6,565 nucleotides of DNA from WOZL01 sp041678645. GTDB lineage: Bacteria > Patescibacteriota > Dojkabacteria > SC72. The stretch is from contig JBAYNT010000031.1 of the NCBI GenBank assembly GCA_041678645.1, forward strand, positions 1 to 6,565, read 5' to 3'. A program made the translations under genes and the position numbers. Below are positions 6,510 to 6,565 of the stretch, in pieces. Under the pieces are notes generated by a model. It searched no databases. It worked only from the letters and a program-made list of their open reading frames with translations, and had not been told where the DNA came from. Numbering within the stretch: the stretch's first letter is position 1; the number at the start of each line of letters is the position of its first letter.

Positions 6510-6565
6510 ATTCTTTTTGATAATTTCCCAACTTTCTGATACACTACCTAATTATAACTTCTAAT
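6510..6565. other. Terminal non-coding stretch, nothing identified
   Basis: These 56 AT-rich bases follow the stop of the EnvC-like gene. I find no continuation of the M23 domain in any frame, no stable GC hairpin followed by a T-run, and no ribosome binding site with start codon. The 3' end of a convergent minus-strand gene could begin here (stops exist in all three minus frames) but cannot be supported. Confidence 0.5.

Noticed and set aside
1..6565. Alternative genetic code with UGA as Gly or Trp, known in some Patescibacteria
   Set aside because: RF2, which reads UGA, is intact and no gene contains in-frame TGA at conserved positions. The absence of TGA stops among six genes is too small a sample.
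6551..6565. Near-palindrome ATTATAA-C-TTCTAAT at the window end as a terminator
   Set aside because: It is almost all A/T with a one-base loop and a mismatch and no T-run is visible, so it would not form a stable hairpin.

Overview
The window is a low-GC bacterial chromosomal segment with very tight gene packing. It holds one truncated gene and five complete genes and no mobile element, RNA gene or CRISPR array. Several features point to the Candidate Phyla Radiation (Patescibacteria): small conserved genes packed end to end, mostly without Shine-Dalgarno sequences, the order prfB-ftsE-ftsX-peptidoglycan-hydrolase-like gene, and a divergent, cysteine-containing secreted coiled-coil partner of FtsEX. 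I cannot fix the phylum from sequence alone. All six stop codons are TAA or TAG, no gene has an in-frame TGA, and RF2 is present, so the standard bacterial code applies.

Layout. Bases 1-588 carry the 3' two-thirds or so of uppP (undecaprenyl-diphosphate phosphatase). It runs tail to tail, with an 8-base overlap, into gpmI on the minus strand (581-2227, cofactor-independent phosphoglycerate mutase). A 36-base divergent spacer (2228-2263) separates gpmI from prfB and appears to hold two promoters whose -10 boxes lie on top of each other. prfB (2264-3340, peptide release factor 2) starts so close to its -10 box that its mRNA is probably leaderless. After 34 bases, which include a perfect tandem 8-mer, ftsE (3375-4325) begins. 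It overlaps ftsX (4309-5226), whose stop overlaps the ATG of a secreted EnvC/PcsB-like protein (5226-6509). The last 56 bases hold nothing I can identify.

Biology. FtsE (ATPase) and FtsX (membrane subunit) form the divisome ABC-type complex that transmits ATP hydrolysis across the membrane to a coiled-coil cell-wall hydrolase or hydrolase activator. The third gene supplies that partner. UppP recycles the lipid carrier for wall synthesis, so the window has a cell-envelope flavour, with gpmI and prfB as housekeeping genes.

Most notable: the M23/LytM domain of the secreted protein appears circularly permuted. The block that normally ends the domain (GNTG...HLHF) comes first, and the block that normally begins it (IDL...YLH) comes last and ends the protein. 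In addition, the usual first zinc-ligand histidine is a tyrosine. FtsE also carries an unusual tail of about 100 residues whose end resembles a SAM-like helical domain.
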